Shown here: positions 27,543 through 37,657 of the stretch, piece after piece
Layout of the letters: each line of letters opens with the position of its first letter
Position numbering within the stretch: the first letter of the stretch is position 1
Assembly (NCBI GenBank): GCA_002786025.1
Contig: NHNW01000017.1
Span: 558,001 to 622,000 of the forward strand
Length of the DNA: 64,000 bases
Reading direction: 5' to 3'
Origin: Zasmidium citrigriseum
Lineage: Eukaryota > Ascomycota > Dothideomycetes > Mycosphaerellales > Mycosphaerellaceae
Program-made: the position numbers and the translations under genes
The notes under the pieces: model-generated
What the model was told of the DNA's origin: nothing
The model's input: the letters and a program-made list of their open reading frames with translations, nothing else
Database searches by the model: none

Positions 27543-30500
27543 CTATCCAAACAGCCGCAACAGCTTCCGGCTCTTCGATTTCCTGGGCTCCTTCGTGACA
27601 TTGTCATCTCTCGTAACATTCTCATTCGTAACGTGCAAAGAAGCTGGAGTCTTGGGTCGATCCTGAAGAACGCTATAGACTGGTCTCTGCGGCTTTGACT
27701 CCTGTGCAGGAGGGACCGGCGATGGTGCAGGCTTAGATTCTGCCTTTGCTGCCCCATCAGAGAGATCACGAACACTTTGTGCCCGCCGCAGCCCCGATGG
27801 CTTGTTGCTGTCGTTGCCGAGCAAGGGGCTGAAAGGCCGCTCCATAGTCATGGTGAAAGTTCGAAGGGCCGACTTCTTGCGTTTGGCTCCCTGATCCTGC
27901 AGGTCAAAGTCCGCCGGCAAGAAGGCGTCTGGAGCATTATGGAAATTGACAAGCGGTGGTCTCGTCATGGTGTTAGACCTGCTATCACGCCTTGGATTCC
28001 TCCTAGGTCCTGGAGGCAGGTCCTCCTTGCGGGAAGAAGAAGCGATGCTGGTATAACTCGGTGTTCGTTTCGAAGAAGAGAAGTTGCTGGTAATGCTGGC
28101 CATACTGAATTTGCGGATGACATGATTTGCAGAGGCTCGAATCGGATCAGATCGACGGACCATGCCGGGATATGGGAGGATGTTCTTTGTCCAGACATCT
28201 GACAGAATGCTCTCCAGCCGATGTCGTTCAGCCCGGCGAGGCGCGAGTGTCTGTACATGGCTCGGGGTTGCTACCGACTGCGAACGAGGTATCTGCAGCG
28301 ACGTCTGAGATTCATTCTCGTGCATCTCCTTGATGGATTGCGTGTTCTTGATGATGACTTGGTTGAGATCTGTGGTCGGACCAATGGTGGCAGCGCGATG
28401 AACAGACATTCGACGAACGAAGCTCCTAGGCTTCCCGAACGCCTTGCCAATACTCTTCATCTCAGACGTGAGTGGCGACTGCAGTTCAAAAACGCTGGCT
28501 TTCGACTCCGCCTGTGTCTCGATTCTGCCAGTGAGATGCGATCGCCATGCTTCAGCTTCGATTGCAGAACAGGCAACGCAAATGATCTCGTACATGCGAG
28601 CGGCATGCTCAAAGACGATCTTCCAAGAATGAGGTGCTGTGTGGCATTGCAAGCCTTTGAGATTATCGCTCTCCTCGACGGTCGCATTGGCAAGGGCGAT
28701 GCCAGCCAGGATCCTGTATTTGGGTTGATCTTCTTCGGCCGCAGCGAGGAGTAGGTACGAGTCGAAGAGCAGGCATATCGCATAGCACCCCTTGATACGG
28801 TCCCTGGTGCGATACGCAATATAAAGACAGCCGCATAGATTGACCTGCCCAAGGAGCTGCAGAAACACAGATTTGGGGACCTGTCCCGAAAAGCTCAGTC
28901 GATCCCCAACGAGACATGTCGTTTCGAGGGTTCGCAATTTGGTCGGGTTCTGCTTTGCTTGATTCGTCCGTTGGCAAATGTCGTTGAGCTGGCCACGAAG
29001 CTCTTCGATCAACGCGTGGGAATCAGGATCATCGTAGACCGGGGTCAGCTTGCTCAAATCGTTGAAAAGCAGCTCATATCGTGGCAAGCGTTGGATAGGC
29101 TGCGTCTTGTGAGTGAAGTTCGAAAACAGGTCACCTTCTGACTTGCCTTGATCAACAGATCCTTGACCGTCATGGCTTTCTTTTTGTTGGCCTCTCGACT
29201 ACGGACTGGATTGACGTGCAAAGAAAGTGCCTCAATTGCCTTGTCGAAGTCTGACCAAACGGAGATGTTTCGTTGGGTCTCGTCAATGTCCCGTTGGACA
29301 AGGTCGTAGTTGGCTCCATATCCTTCGTACGCCTTGAATCGACTAGCCTGGTATTTTGATCAGCACAGTGCCAACGAAGCGATTATTGGATCTTACATGA
29401 TCAGCAAACACTTTGGCGACAGCTGCCACAATTTGTGGACTGCATCTCAGCATCGCCTGGTCGTCTTCAGAAGAGCGACTGATATTCAGCGAGCGTCTGC
29501 CCTGTCGAATTGTTGAGAGAACAGCCCTGGTCGGAGTCGTCCTCGCCGCTGGAACGACGTCGACACTGTGCCACCTGGTATGGGCCCTGGGTGGTGCAGA
29601 GACTTTCGCCGTATACTGATCATACTCTGAGAAGGGCACCGCATTGTACAGGTCTCCAAGAATTTCGTCATGGAGGGCGAGGATGTCGGCAATGATCTTC
29701 TGGGCACACGGCCTGGCAAAGCTCGCAGATGTAGGCTGGTGGCCTAGAATCGTGAAGTACGCCTGGACAAAAGGTCACTGCTTGTACCACTGACAGAGCT
29801 GGCAGATTACTACCAACTTACGTTCGAGAGTGCCTTGACGTCTGCGACGTAGTTCTCCTCCGTCCTGATCAGCTCCTCGATCTTCTCTCGCCTCTTCCTG
29901 GATCGCTGCTTGGCGGCTTCGTCGATGACAGATCTCACGCTATCGATGGACGGGCGAGGGTCCTTGTCTGATACCAGACTGCTGCGCTGCTGTCCACGAC
30001 GCCATTTAGTCGTTCGGCGCGAAAGGGTGGCAATGCTGGCGCTGGCAAGGGTGGCGGTAGCTGACCTAACGGCAGTGACGAACTTCAGCGACGAGCTTTG
30101 CGATTCTGACTTCCGATGACTGGATCGACGGGTCTTCTCTGCGGAGGGCGGCGAGAGGCTATCAAAGTCGTCCAAGACCCAGCGTTCTTTTCGTGGCACC
30201 ACTGGCTGAACATGTCTCCTGCGCAGTCGACTGACCCATCTCTTGAAAGCAGGGGGCTCCGGCGAGTCTGTCTGGATATCAGAGCTAGCATGATCGATGA
30301 CTGCGGTGTCCAATCCCAGCTTGATCGTCGTCTCTGCGTCAATGTCTTCCTCAAAGTCTTGCACTGATTCAGAGTCTTGGCTCTCAGTGTCCTCACTGGC
30401 TCTGACGGGCTCATCTTCGCTTTCGACGACATCGACAAGTCGGGAGTCTCGCGGCTCGGAGGGTGCTAATGAGTCTGCTCTGCAATTCCCGCTGATGGCG

Positions 30501-30820
30501 GAGGCCAAGCTGGCACGTCTCGAGTTGGTGGCCGAGAAGCTGCGACGGTCGAACTGATTTCGAATCTTGCCGAAATTGAGGTTCATGGACGACGCCGAGC
30601 GCGGCGGTGTGCTGGCGGGTTCATTGTGTCGTCGCCAAGGCGGAGCGAAGTACGAACCGACCGAGGAGAGCGAGCTGGTAGATATGCTTCGAAGTCGATG
30701 GTGCTGCACGGTGCCGCCAGATCCGATACTTGCGACAGAAGAGCATGATCTCCCGGCGGCCTCACTGCCGACGGGCGTTAACGCCGGACTGTTATGCGAC
30801 AACGACAGAACATAGGCCAT
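27543..30820 (-). CDS. Rho guanine-nucleotide exchange factor (DH-PH), with a GC-AG intron
   Basis: Exons 30820-29822, 29762-29397, 29347-29147 and 29099-27543 give 1040 residues. The Ser-rich N-terminus (about 300 residues) is probably regulatory. The DH domain begins at about 315 (KIEELIRTEENYVADVKALSN) and runs through the RWHSV insertion to DLLIK-PIQRLPRYELLFNDL, the hallmark of the last DH helix. A PH-like domain follows (SFSGQVPKSVFLQLLG to ACSAIEAEAWRSHL), then a Ser/Arg-rich tail. The third intron (29100-29146, 47 nt) uses a GC donor (AAG|GCAAGT) and is the only choice that restores the DLLIKPIQRL motif; the GT alternative would be 29 nt. Predicted to activate a Rho/Cdc42 GTPase at the cell cortex; the target GTPase is not readable. 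Confidence 0.88.
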
Positions 30821-31278
30821 TGTTGTGGCTATGCTTTGATGATGCGGGAGGATAGTCGGGGCAAGTGAGCTGCAAACATGTCACAAATAACAAACTCGTG
30901 TAGGTGAGAAGATGGAGGAGGCATGATTGAGACAGGTAGAAGGGGCTTTGCTGGTGAGACAGAAGCAGAAAGAGCCACTTGTCTCGGGGGTCGACTCTCC
31001 AAGTCGTGGGCTGAAAGGAAGTCTCGGGCGGTCTTGCGACAGTAAGAGTGAGGGTAACAGTCGAAGTAGGTGCTTTGCAAAGGCAAGAAATTGGTCCAAC
31101 TCAGCTGCGTGCTGCGTATTGTGGCCTCTGAAGGTAGTATTCGCTCGCTTTGGTTGCCTGGCGTGCTGGAGAAGCATCTGCATATCAAGACAGGCTAGTA
31201 TGCGCCGGACACTAGCACAGCAAGGAATTCATTAGTCTCATCAGCCTTTCGACCGTACAGGGACGACTTTCGGCTGGC
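30821..31278. other. Intergenic between the RhoGEF and the cryptic minus-strand gene
   Basis: Upstream region of the RhoGEF gene. No further gene is supported. Confidence 0.4.
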
Positions 31279-32210
31279 TCAAAGGTGTCCCCAAGGATCC
31301 AGCCATGAGATGTGGACCGGCTCGACATCGAGGACGAGCGGAGTGATCGAACATGTCCCATGCAGCACAAGATCACGACTCGACAGGAGATCGATGCCAC
31401 GTTCCCTCTGAGTTTGCAAGATAATCCAGAGGACGTTGACTGAGTCGATGGAGGTTAAGAAAGGAAAGAGCGGTGCCTTGTGGATTCTTCGCTCGACATC
31501 TCACGTCGATGGTCTTCAACCTCAAATTTGGTCCCGACGACAAGTCCACAGGCTTCTCCGTCTCCAAATGTTGCTTTCAATCGAACATTGAAAGCCACGG
31601 TGGAAAGAGGAAAGGCCACTCGGGGATACAGATGACTGTCCGAGACCACTTCTACTCCTTGAAAGCTTGGAAGCTCCTGGGCCACGAGATGAGGATAGGC
31701 TCGCAGCTACAGGTGAATACTACAAAGCGGCCGACACGGGGCGGCAGTCTGGGTTCGTAGAGGCAGGTAAGGGAATCGCCGGGAGGGTGTTAAGCGAAGA
31801 TTAGGGTGCTTAAGGGCCACGTTGGGACCGCTAAATCGAGCTTCAACGGGCGTTGCGAGTGTTTCGTCCGTTTCTCGACTTTGACGAGAGGCCTGGAGGC
31901 CCTGGCTCGCTCATGGTTGGCGTAGACGGGCACGGCTTCGTCGAGATAGGGCGTCTTCTCGAAAAGATCTGTACGTTCGTGACCTTTGGATGTCCTGGAT
32001 AGTGGCTGTTTGGCCAAAGAAAATCTTCCCCAGGTTTCAACAACGAAAGGCTAGTCTTGCAAAAAAGTGCTCGCAGGGAGAGGGAGCCTGTCAGTCGTTG
32101 CATCCCTGGAATCAGGAGAAGGTCAGTCGGTAATAGGTCCTGAATCGGTAGCGGACGCCGTGGATTCCCCACCACTCCTCTATTAGTTCGAAATTGGGAG
32201 AGTCTACCAT
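31279..32210 (-). CDS. Cryptic multi-exon gene, function unknown, 5' end unresolved
   Basis: Minus-strand exons 32050-31821, 31748-31724, 31676-31505 and 31439-31279 join to 588 nt, an exact multiple of three, ending at TGA 31281-31279. The reading is protein-like throughout: LFEKTPYLDEAVPVYANH, then VGRF-ELPSFQGVEVVS, KFEVEDHR-LNVLWIILQ and a final WLDPWGHL. The last intron (31440-31504: GTGAGA, TTAAC, CTCAG) is strong; 31677-31723 is acceptable; the donor of 31749-31820 (GTGGCC) is weak. A candidate first exon starts at ATG 32210 (MVDSPNFELIEEWWGIHG), but I find no good donor to join it, and an in-frame TAG at about 32053 would block a simple fusion. So this is either a real gene with unusual splicing or a decaying one. 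No family recognised. Confidence 0.4.
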
Positions 32211-32680
32211 TGGCTTGAGAGACCGCTCTGAGATGCAGAAGGTCGAACACCCGTGAGTACTTTGTGCTCAACCTCAAGCCATTCCCAGCCCACGGTCATC
32301 AAAGCAGCGGCAGAAGCACCCACCGATAGTTATTGACTGATCAGCCAGCAACCACAGTCGGTACTCAATGAAAAGGCCTCTTTCGTCTGGAAATTATTTG
32401 CCGTCCACCCATCCTTCCTGTTCTGCGGCGGTAGCTTCCTGTCGCTTGGAGTCAGCAAGCATGGCGACGATAGCGAGAGACTATCTGCATCCAGCGAAGA
32501 GATGAGACGCTATCCAAGAATCACATGAAGAAGATGGAGTTGATGAGGAAGAGTGAGGGTCGATGGAAGGGCAAGGCGTGAGGTCCGTCTGATCTCGGCG
32601 CTGACGTCGGCGGCCGAGCCATCGCGTCTTCCCACGACGCGCTTCGAAGCTCCAACACTGACCGAGACACCACCACCCCC
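32211..32680. other. Intergenic between the cryptic gene and sfr1 (divergent promoters)
   Basis: No coding sequence is supported here. Confidence 0.4.
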
Positions 32681-33577
32681 ATGTCGTCGCCAATGTCACT
32701 CAAACGGCGCAAGCTCAACGACGCCACCAGCAAGCTCACCAAGCCCTTCGTCTCGCCCATGCGCATTCCCAAGACCGAACGAACACCGCTCAAAGAAGAC
32801 GCCAGCAAGGCCAATGCCGGACCGCCAGCATACACTCCCAGCATCGCCGCCCACACGATCAAGCCAGCATACCCGACACTCCCACAAGTCGTATGCAGTC
32901 CCGCGAGATCGACCTTCACTCCCGTCAAGTCCACACCTGTCCGGAAGCCTACATCCCTCTCCACCCTGTCCTCATCCCGAAAGGCCTCCCCAGAAGAACA
33001 AGCCGCCCAAAAAGCAATCTCCACCCTCGAGCGCCAGATCCGCAAAATCCAAAACGAACTCGACACCTTCGAGCAAGCCCACAAACTCAGCACCTCCACC
33101 ACCGACGACGAACTCCGGGAACTCGCCGAGAAATGGCGCCTCTGCTCGCAGTCCGTTGCCGAGGAGCTCTTTGGCACTGTGAAAGAGCGAGTGTGCCGAA
33201 TGGGCGGCGTGCAGGCGTGGAGAGAAATGGAGCAGAAGAAGTATGAGCGGGCGAATGGGTTGGGAGAGTTTGCGCCGCAGGAGGAGCAGGAGGATGATGA
33301 TGCAGACTGTGAGTTTGATAGCGAGGGAGAGGAGCTTCCGGAGGCGGAGCAGGAATGGAGGAAGAAGCAGAAGAGACAGGCTATTCAGGAGATGCAGGAT
33401 GCTCAAGATGTGCCTGAGGAGCCGCCGGAGGTTGATCCTAGAGAGAAGCAGCAAGGTCAAGTTTGGGCTGAGCAAGGGAAAGACGACGACACCTTTACGA
33501 TGGACATGATGCTACGATCGCTGAATATCGACCTAAAGGTCATCGGCTACGACAAGGAAACGCAGAGATGGATTTAA
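32681..33577 (+). CDS. sfr1: Swi5-dependent recombination mediator Sfr1/Mei5
   Basis: Single exon, 298 residues from ATG 32681. The N-terminal half is basic and Ser/Thr/Pro-rich, with KLTKPFVSPMR and repeated TPxK/TPVR motifs, as in Sfr1 proteins, where this disordered part binds Rad51 and DNA. The coiled-coil core (about 105-180) reads ISTLERQIRKIQNELDTFEQ then ELAEKWRLCSQSVAEELF and MGGVQAWREM, the Mei5/Sfr1 family signature. An acidic linker and a conserved C-terminal segment (FTMDMMLRSLNIDLKVIGYD) follow. With Swi5 it would stabilise Rad51/Dmc1 filaments in recombination repair. No Swi5 gene is in the window. Confidence 0.88.
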   Translation: MSSPMSLKRRKLNDATSKLTKPFVSPMRIPKTERTPLKEDASKANAGPPAYTPSIAAHTIKPAYPTLPQVVCSPARSTFTPVKSTPVRKPTSLSTLSSSRKASPEEQAAQKAISTLERQIRKIQNELDTFEQAHKLSTSTTDDELRELAEKWRLCSQSVAEELFGTVKERVCRMGGVQAWREMEQKKYERANGLGEFAPQEEQEDDDADCEFDSEGEELPEAEQEWRKKQKRQAIQEMQDAQDVPEEPPEVDPREKQQGQVWAEQGKDDDTFTMDMMLRSLNIDLKVIGYDKETQRWI

Positions 33578-33741
33578 AACACGACCACATGAGAGACGAC
33601 CATGATACCCGACCTCGCTGTCACCAAACCAGTTTGCTTGCTTGCTTAGGCCCCGAAGGCCCTCCATAACATGACATACCTAATGCTGAATGGGTATCCG
33701 AATTCACATTCCACTCACTCTCATCTTTCCCACCGCCCATA

Positions 33742-34431
33742 CTAATCCCCCGTATCCAACTCCAAATCCAACTGCACCCCACTACTAACCCCATAATCCT
33801 CCAACGTCAACACATCCTTAAAAGGCCTCTCCCCCTGCCTCTTAATCATAATCTCATGCGGCTGCCGTCCAATATGCGCCGCAACCATAGCCTTAAAAGC
33901 CTTCACACTATCGCTCGCCAAACACGGGATCGCAGCTTTGGTGCCCAGCCGGTCGTTGACATTCACGATGATCATGGGCTCGTTCGTGGTGATTTGTTTC
34001 GGTTTCTTGTCTTTCTTGTCCTTTCTGGGTTTCTCTGCGGCGGCGGAGGGCGTGTCTTTGGGTCTGTCGCTATCTCTAGGTTGAGTGGGCATGTCGCCGA
34101 ATTTCGATCTGATCTCGTCGGCGCGGGTGTTGGAGGGACGGTAGCTGTCGCCTGTGTCTTGACGGGGTGGTGGACGCTCCTCGTCGCGGTCTTGCTCGTC
34201 CCGATCTCTCCGTCGCGGTCTGTCTGCGTCGCGGTCGCCGTCTCTGTGGGTTTCGCGTCTGGGTGAACGGTCTCGATATCCTCTCTCTAGCCGTCCGCCC
34301 GCGCGAGTGTCGGGCTCTTCATCGCGGGGTCGCTTTTCCTTCCATTTGAACCCGCCGCTCGTCTTGGGTTTCTTGGGTTTGGGTTCGCGGGCTGGCGAGG
34401 CAGAGCGTGAGCGGGCGTCGTCGGAGGGCAT
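33742..34431 (-). CDS. HUB1: Hub1/UBL5-type ubiquitin-like protein with an N-terminal RS-like extension
   Basis: Single exon, 229 residues from ATG 34431. The last 77 residues (about 153-229) are a ubiquitin-like domain: MIIVNVNDRLGTKAAIPC, KAFKAMVAAHIG, IMIKRQGERPFKDVLTLEDYGV. The NDRLG segment and the FKD-x-LTLEDY segment match Hub1/UBL5, a spliceosome modifier that binds Snu66 non-covalently. Canonical Hub1 is about 73 residues; here about 150 residues precede it, rich in Arg/Asp/Glu/Ser with RSRSASP, RDRSPRR and RRRDRDEQDRDEER. The C-terminal Tyr-Tyr of Hub1 is replaced by an acidic LELDTGD end. The RS-like part suggests built-in targeting to splicing complexes (inference). Confidence 0.85.
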   Translation of the reverse strand: MPSDDARSRSASPAREPKPKKPKTSGGFKWKEKRPRDEEPDTRAGGRLERGYRDRSPRRETHRDGDRDADRPRRRDRDEQDRDEERPPPRQDTGDSYRPSNTRADEIRSKFGDMPTQPRDSDRPKDTPSAAAEKPRKDKKDKKPKQITTNEPMIIVNVNDRLGTKAAIPCLASDSVKAFKAMVAAHIGRQPHEIMIKRQGERPFKDVLTLEDYGVSSGVQLDLELDTGD

Positions 34432-34648
34432 TTTGGATGTTTTGGTTGTGGTGTGGAGTTGTTTGGAGAAAGTGAGGATGGTGGAAGTTGGCTGGCGTCC
34501 GTCAAGCGCGGAATCTGACCGCTACAGAGAGGATGCATATGAAAGGCAGCATGTGCTTGGATTGAATGAAGATGCATATGAAGAGCTCAGAACAGGTCAT
34601 TGCAGTACATATTGGGTATCATGTGAGAAAGGAAACTGCCGCAATCAA

Positions 34649-35872
34649 TCAACTCCTCTTCGCCAGCGCACTCGAAGCCAGCCACGCCGCGCCCAGCACC
34701 AACAACGATCCAAGTCCAGCTGCCTTCTTGGCCCAGCTGTCTCCCTTCTGCGCCATGTCAAGAGCTGATCTGGTCTGACCGTCCTTCGAGGGCCTGATCG
34801 TAGCCTCGCTCTCGCTCTCTCCGTCTCCAACGACCTGGGTTTTGTTGCCGTTCTTCATAGCCTCTTGCTGCCTCTCCATGATCTTCTTCAGGGCCTCCAA
34901 ATCCTTCTTCCAGTCGTTGGCGTCCGGCCCATGCGAAATGTCCGTTTCCACGCCCTGCACGCTGCCAAAGAAGTCTAGCACCCTGCGATCTCTGGCGGCC
35001 TGCTCTCCGCCTGGAAACAGATCATACCGCACGCCGGCGTCGCTGTGCACTCGATCGAATGTGTAGTAGTCGAAGAGTTCTCCCAGTCTCACGTCCGCGC
35101 TGGTGCTGTTCAATCTCGTCTCCAGGAACTCCAGGTTGTAGTACGTCCACCGATCAATCACCGCGACTCCAACATCCTGGTCCGCGTGGTGGCTGTAACT
35201 GCTCTGATCCTTCGCACTGCTGCCGGTCGCAATAATGTTCGGCGTATAGAAGGCCGGGTACATGGTGTTCGCCTGGCAGGTGTCGATCATAAATAGCATC
35301 TCATGGTATCTTTTCTTTTCCCACATCTGCTCGAATGCGTCTGCCAGATCGAATGAGCTGATCTCTTCGCTGTCTTGAAACTTCAGAAACTCATTGCCGC
35401 CGTGGCCGGTCATGTAGATGAGGATGTTGGAGCGGTCGTCGGTCATGAGTCGCTTTGAGGTGGGATGCGATGCGGGCCAGCGGTCGGTGAGCAGGCGGAT
35501 GAAGTTCTCTACGGTGACTTCGTTGCCGCGGTAGTCGACTTCGATTCCACCCATGCCTGCTACACTTTCGAGCGTGCCCTTGTCGTCGTAAAGATCTAGC
35601 TGTCGACTTTTGTCGTTGAAGACGCTTCCAGGGAAGGAGTTGCGTGGGTTACAAGCCATGTCATCTGGAAGCATGAGGATGATCTGGCTGTCTGGGATGC
35701 CGAGTCGTTTGACGGTGCGGTACAAGCTAAGGGTGTTTGCGAGGTGACGATAGTTGAACCAGAATCTCGAGGTAGACACGAGCACGGCCCAATTCGATGT
35801 GTGGGTTGTGGATACGACATCTGTAATGGCAATCAGCGCTGTCAGCGCGGTCGGTAAATCGAAGAGCCGCAT
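34649..35872 (-). CDS. GPI8: GPI transamidase catalytic subunit Gpi8 (PIG-K)
   Basis: Single exon, 407 residues from ATG 35872. It has an N-terminal signal segment (LPTALTALIAITDVVS), then a caspase-like C13 peptidase domain: SNWAVLVSTSRFWFNYRH, LPDDMACNPRN, catalytic His157 in YMTGHGGNEF and catalytic Cys199 in MIDTCQANTM, the same residue numbers as in yeast Gpi8. A C-terminal hydrophobic helix (about 383-402) anchors it in the ER membrane. It cleaves the GPI-attachment signal and transfers the GPI anchor to cell-wall and surface proteins. The core is complete; nothing odd. Confidence 0.96.
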   Translation of the reverse strand: MRLFDLPTALTALIAITDVVSTTHTSNWAVLVSTSRFWFNYRHLANTLSLYRTVKRLGIPDSQIILMLPDDMACNPRNSFPGSVFNDKSRQLDLYDDKGTLESVAGMGGIEVDYRGNEVTVENFIRLLTDRWPASHPTSKRLMTDDRSNILIYMTGHGGNEFLKFQDSEEISSFDLADAFEQMWEKKRYHEMLFMIDTCQANTMYPAFYTPNIIATGSSAKDQSSYSHHADQDVGVAVIDRWTYYNLEFLETRLNSTSADVRLGELFDYYTFDRVHSDAGVRYDLFPGGEQAARDRRVLDFFGSVQGVETDISHGPDANDWKKDLEALKKIMERQQEAMKNGNKTQVVGDGESESEATIRPSKDGQTRSALDMAQKGDSWAKKAAGLGSLLVLGAAWLASSALAKRS

Positions 35873-36030
35873 GATGGTGGTGGTTGTAGAGGTGGAGAGT
35901 GTGAGGAGGTGTTCATAGCAGCAACGACTCTCATTGCTTTGTCAGCTACAGTACAGCAAGGGGCTCGTCTGGGGTTAGCCTCCGTTTCATTCAACTTCAC
36001 CTCCCTTCATCACTCCATCACTCCATCACT

Positions 36031-36829
36031 TCACCTCGTCTTCTGGGCTCGGCAGGGCTCGAAAGAATCTCTCACTGCTCGCAAAGTCTGGGTCTTCTGA
36101 ATATGAGATCCCAGGCCCTTCTCAGTACGCTGCTTAAGCGGGAATTGCTTGTTGTACCTTCTCAACAGATCGTCCAGTGGAATTTGGCCACCAGCGTTCT
36201 CAACGGCATACCAATAGTAGCACTTCTTGATGAACAAATCATTCTGGTCTGAATACTGTCGGTCCTTCATGCTCGGTCGATCTCCTTCCCATGGCACTCC
36301 AGGATTCTCTTTAGCGTGCTTCCGCTTGCTTACTCGGCGCTTTCGCTGCTGGACGGTTCTCTTAGCTCTGGTGCGTGCAGACATGACAGATGGAGCTGAG
36401 GCGCTAGTGTTTTTCTTCGAGCGGCTGGTCTTGTTCGAGCGGGTATTCTTGGTTTTGGTCGAGCGGGTGATCGTGGCTACGCTGCTGGATGTGGCCGGAG
36501 GAAGTGATTTGATTGAGCTGATGGAGCTACTCGAGGTCGACGTTGACGTACTGATGCCATAACCATCTGACGACATCGAAATGGCTGGAGACGGACTCTG
36601 TGCAGAGTGAAGGTCAGCTACACCAGAAGTGAAGTGATGAATCAGTGCCTTGACGTACCTGATCAGGCGTCTGAATACGTTCGAGGAGGCGATCGGCGTC
36701 GTCGAGTTCTTGTTGAGTGTATGAGTCGAGAGGCGAGTTCAGGTCGGATTCTGGAACGTGGATCTGCTTGCCAAAGAGGCCGAGAGCAGCTTGCTCATCA
36801 CCCTTGGTAAACAGTCTCTTTCGAGCCAT
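36031..36829 (-). CDS. Basic nuclear-type protein with a SANT-like C-terminal segment, unknown
   Basis: Exons 36829-36659 and 36597-36031 (intron 36598-36658, 61 nt, GTACGT...CACAG) give 245 residues. The N-terminus is acidic-helical (QQELDDADRLLERIQ), the middle is Ser/Thr-rich then very basic (RTRAKRTVQQRKRRVSKRK), a strong nuclear-localisation candidate. The C-terminal 75 residues (LFIKKCYYWYAVENAGGQ, LLRRYNKQFPLKQRTEKG) resemble a compact helical DNA-binding fold of Myb/SANT type, but this is inference. No close family recognised. Confidence 0.75.
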
Positions 36830-37657
36830 TGCCTATCAATGTTAGTATGAGGCGCGTAGAAGAGGGCCTAGCGTGACTGACCTCGGGCTTGATGTGGTGA
36901 GGAGCGATATAGCTGTGAAAGCTAGTTGAAGCTTTGTAGATGAGGTAGATGGATGTGTCGTGCTGGCATGTAGCGGGGCTTCTCAGGTTGTTGACGAGAG
37001 TGTCGAGAAGATGGAGTTGGAGGCCTCGAAGCAGTTTTGAAGAGGCGCGCGGCGAAGAAGGCGCGCTCGACGGGAGGGCCCGTTCGCCATGTGAAAGGAA
37101 GTAAGGAAGCAAGGCAGGAGCGATGGTCCACGAGTGAGCTCGCCGCGAGCAATGCCGCCCTCGAACAACCTACATCTCGAAAGATCGACCATCTTACTCC
37201 CTCTTCCAAGTCGCCCAAGAGGTCCAAACGATCCAGACGGGACCGCAATCGTCAAGCACCTAGGATCCATCTATTAAGCCTAAGTAAAGGGATCATCTTA
37301 CTCCCTATCTCAACTCGCCATAACGATCCAAGAATCCCAGACACGATCACAATCGTCGAGTATCACCAAAGCATTCGAAATTCCCATCCCTAGTCGAAGA
37401 GGAAACAAGACCCCAGAAACATCTCAGAGAGGAAAAGATTCCATTTCATCACATTCCATTCCCTGCCTAAACGACCGACGCCCGCCCAACCGCAGGCCAG
37501 ATCAAGACAAAAAAGAATTCTTCAATGGGTATCGTGTTCGCGCCGCAGCATAGTACAGGCAACCTCAACTCTTCTCCATCACCATCTTTCGTCTATCGTG
37601 AAAACCCAAGTAAGTCTACCCTATAACACACAAAGACCGCATCTGTTCCCATCATGC
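36830..37657. other. Intergenic with a decayed direct repeat
   Basis: No gene is supported. Two imperfect copies of an about 75-bp unit lie at about 37182-37260 and 37288-37367, sharing ATCTTACTCCCT and a closing CAATCGTC-AG-CACC block, with mostly transition differences. Confidence 0.4.

Noticed and set aside
29763..29821. RhoGEF intron 1 as a fourth introner-like copy
   Set aside because: Its 3' end reads GTGACCTTTTGTCCAG, similar to the family, but the 5' arm and middle do not match; branch-site and pyrimidine consensus can explain it.
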